Shown: one piece after another, positions 63,892 through 64,000 of the stretch
How the letters are laid out: every line of letters starts with the position of its first letter
Position numbering within the stretch: position 1 is the stretch's first letter
NCBI RefSeq assembly: GCF_007988805.1
Contig: NZ_BJUV01000009.1
Location: forward strand, 42,526 to 106,525
Length of the DNA stretch: 64,000 nt
Reading direction: 5' to 3'
Source: Frigoribacterium faeni
GTDB taxonomy: Bacteria; Actinomycetota; Actinomycetes; Actinomycetales; Microbacteriaceae
Position numbers and translations under genes: made by a program
Notes under the pieces: model-generated
Database searches by the model: none
What the model saw: only the letters and a program-made list of their open reading frames with translations
What the model was told of the DNA's origin: nothing

Positions 63892-64000
63892 CGCGTCTCG
63901 CGCACCGCACCGCACCGCGTCTCGTGCACCGCACCGGCCCTCGTGCACCGCACCGCGTCTCGTGCACCGCACCGGCCCTCGTGCACCGCACCGCGTCTCG
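63892..64000. repeat. Array 3 of 19-bp repeats, cut by window end
   Basis: Units CGCGTCTCGCGCACCGCAC (63892-63910), a CGCAC insert, then four full 19-bp units to 63991 and a partial. Two alternating forms make an exact 38-bp tandem (63916-63953 and 63954-63991). The first unit followed by CGCAC has the same layout as the beginning of array 1. It starts 24 nt after the phosphoketolase stop and continues past the window. Confidence 0.85.

Overview
The window is chromosomal DNA from a very high-GC actinobacterium. Gene order (rpsO, pnp, an M16 protease of the PepR type, dapB), the mycoredoxin, a HelR-type RNA polymerase helicase and protein sequence styles point to Microbacteriaceae (Clavibacter, Curtobacterium, Frigoribacterium, Rathayibacter relatives). 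The genus cannot be fixed from sequence alone. It is a compact core-type region with about 57 recognisable protein genes. I see no tRNA or rRNA, prophage, transposase, CRISPR array or biosynthetic cluster.

Layout. 0-5.5 kb: SDR-type epimerase (cut by the edge), dapB with a small TPR membrane protein, GNAT, then an M16 protease overlapping a histidine phosphatase, and a TetR regulator with its own operator-like palindrome. 5.5-11.1 kb: aldo/keto reductase, pnp, a secreted coiled-coil protein with a transglycosylase-like domain, rpsO. 11.1-15.1 kb: VanZ-like protein, M50-like membrane protease, apt, and a protealysin protease followed by its inhibitor emfourin. 15.1-21.3 kb: a LacI-controlled ABC importer of the polyamine type (two permeases, ATPase, lipoprotein) ending in an unusual adenosine-deaminase-like enzyme, with three operator candidates between lacI and the operon. 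21.3-33.8 kb: HelR, a second aldo/keto reductase with FKBP, MFS exporter, PrsW, YihY, aspA, phosphate transporter, carboxylesterase. 33.9-46.7 kb: Na+/H+ antiporter, an ABC-2/DUF3533-like membrane protein, small membrane proteins, Nudix, oligopeptidase B, CYTH phosphatase, maltokinase-like kinase, pyruvate oxidase, mycoredoxin. 46.7-49.3 kb: two repeat arrays around a VOC gene and an AbiEi-like gene. 49.3-64 kb: SNF2 helicase, FUSC, hydrolases, Dps, FAD oxidoreductase, SMP-30, and a GH15 hydrolase translationally coupled to phosphoketolase, then a third repeat array.

Four genome-level signals stand out. (1) A 19-bp minisatellite (consensus CGCGTTCCGTGCACCGCAC) recurs at three loci downstream of genes, in both orientations, with a 129-bp higher-order duplication. 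(2) Roughly twenty genes have a TAnnnT box 6-8 nt before the start codon, the signature of leaderless mRNAs. (3) At three loci such a box precedes not the gene but a micro-ORF whose stop overlaps the gene start as GTGA or ATGA, so a leaderless micro-ORF probably feeds ribosomes into the gene. At the FUSC gene two such micro-ORFs are chained. (4) The 9-mer GAGGCGCGG occurs about 23 times on either strand, often as inverted pairs, in a way that recalls uptake-signal or protein-binding repeats.

Most other predicted frames are GC-driven shadows of these genes and are omitted.
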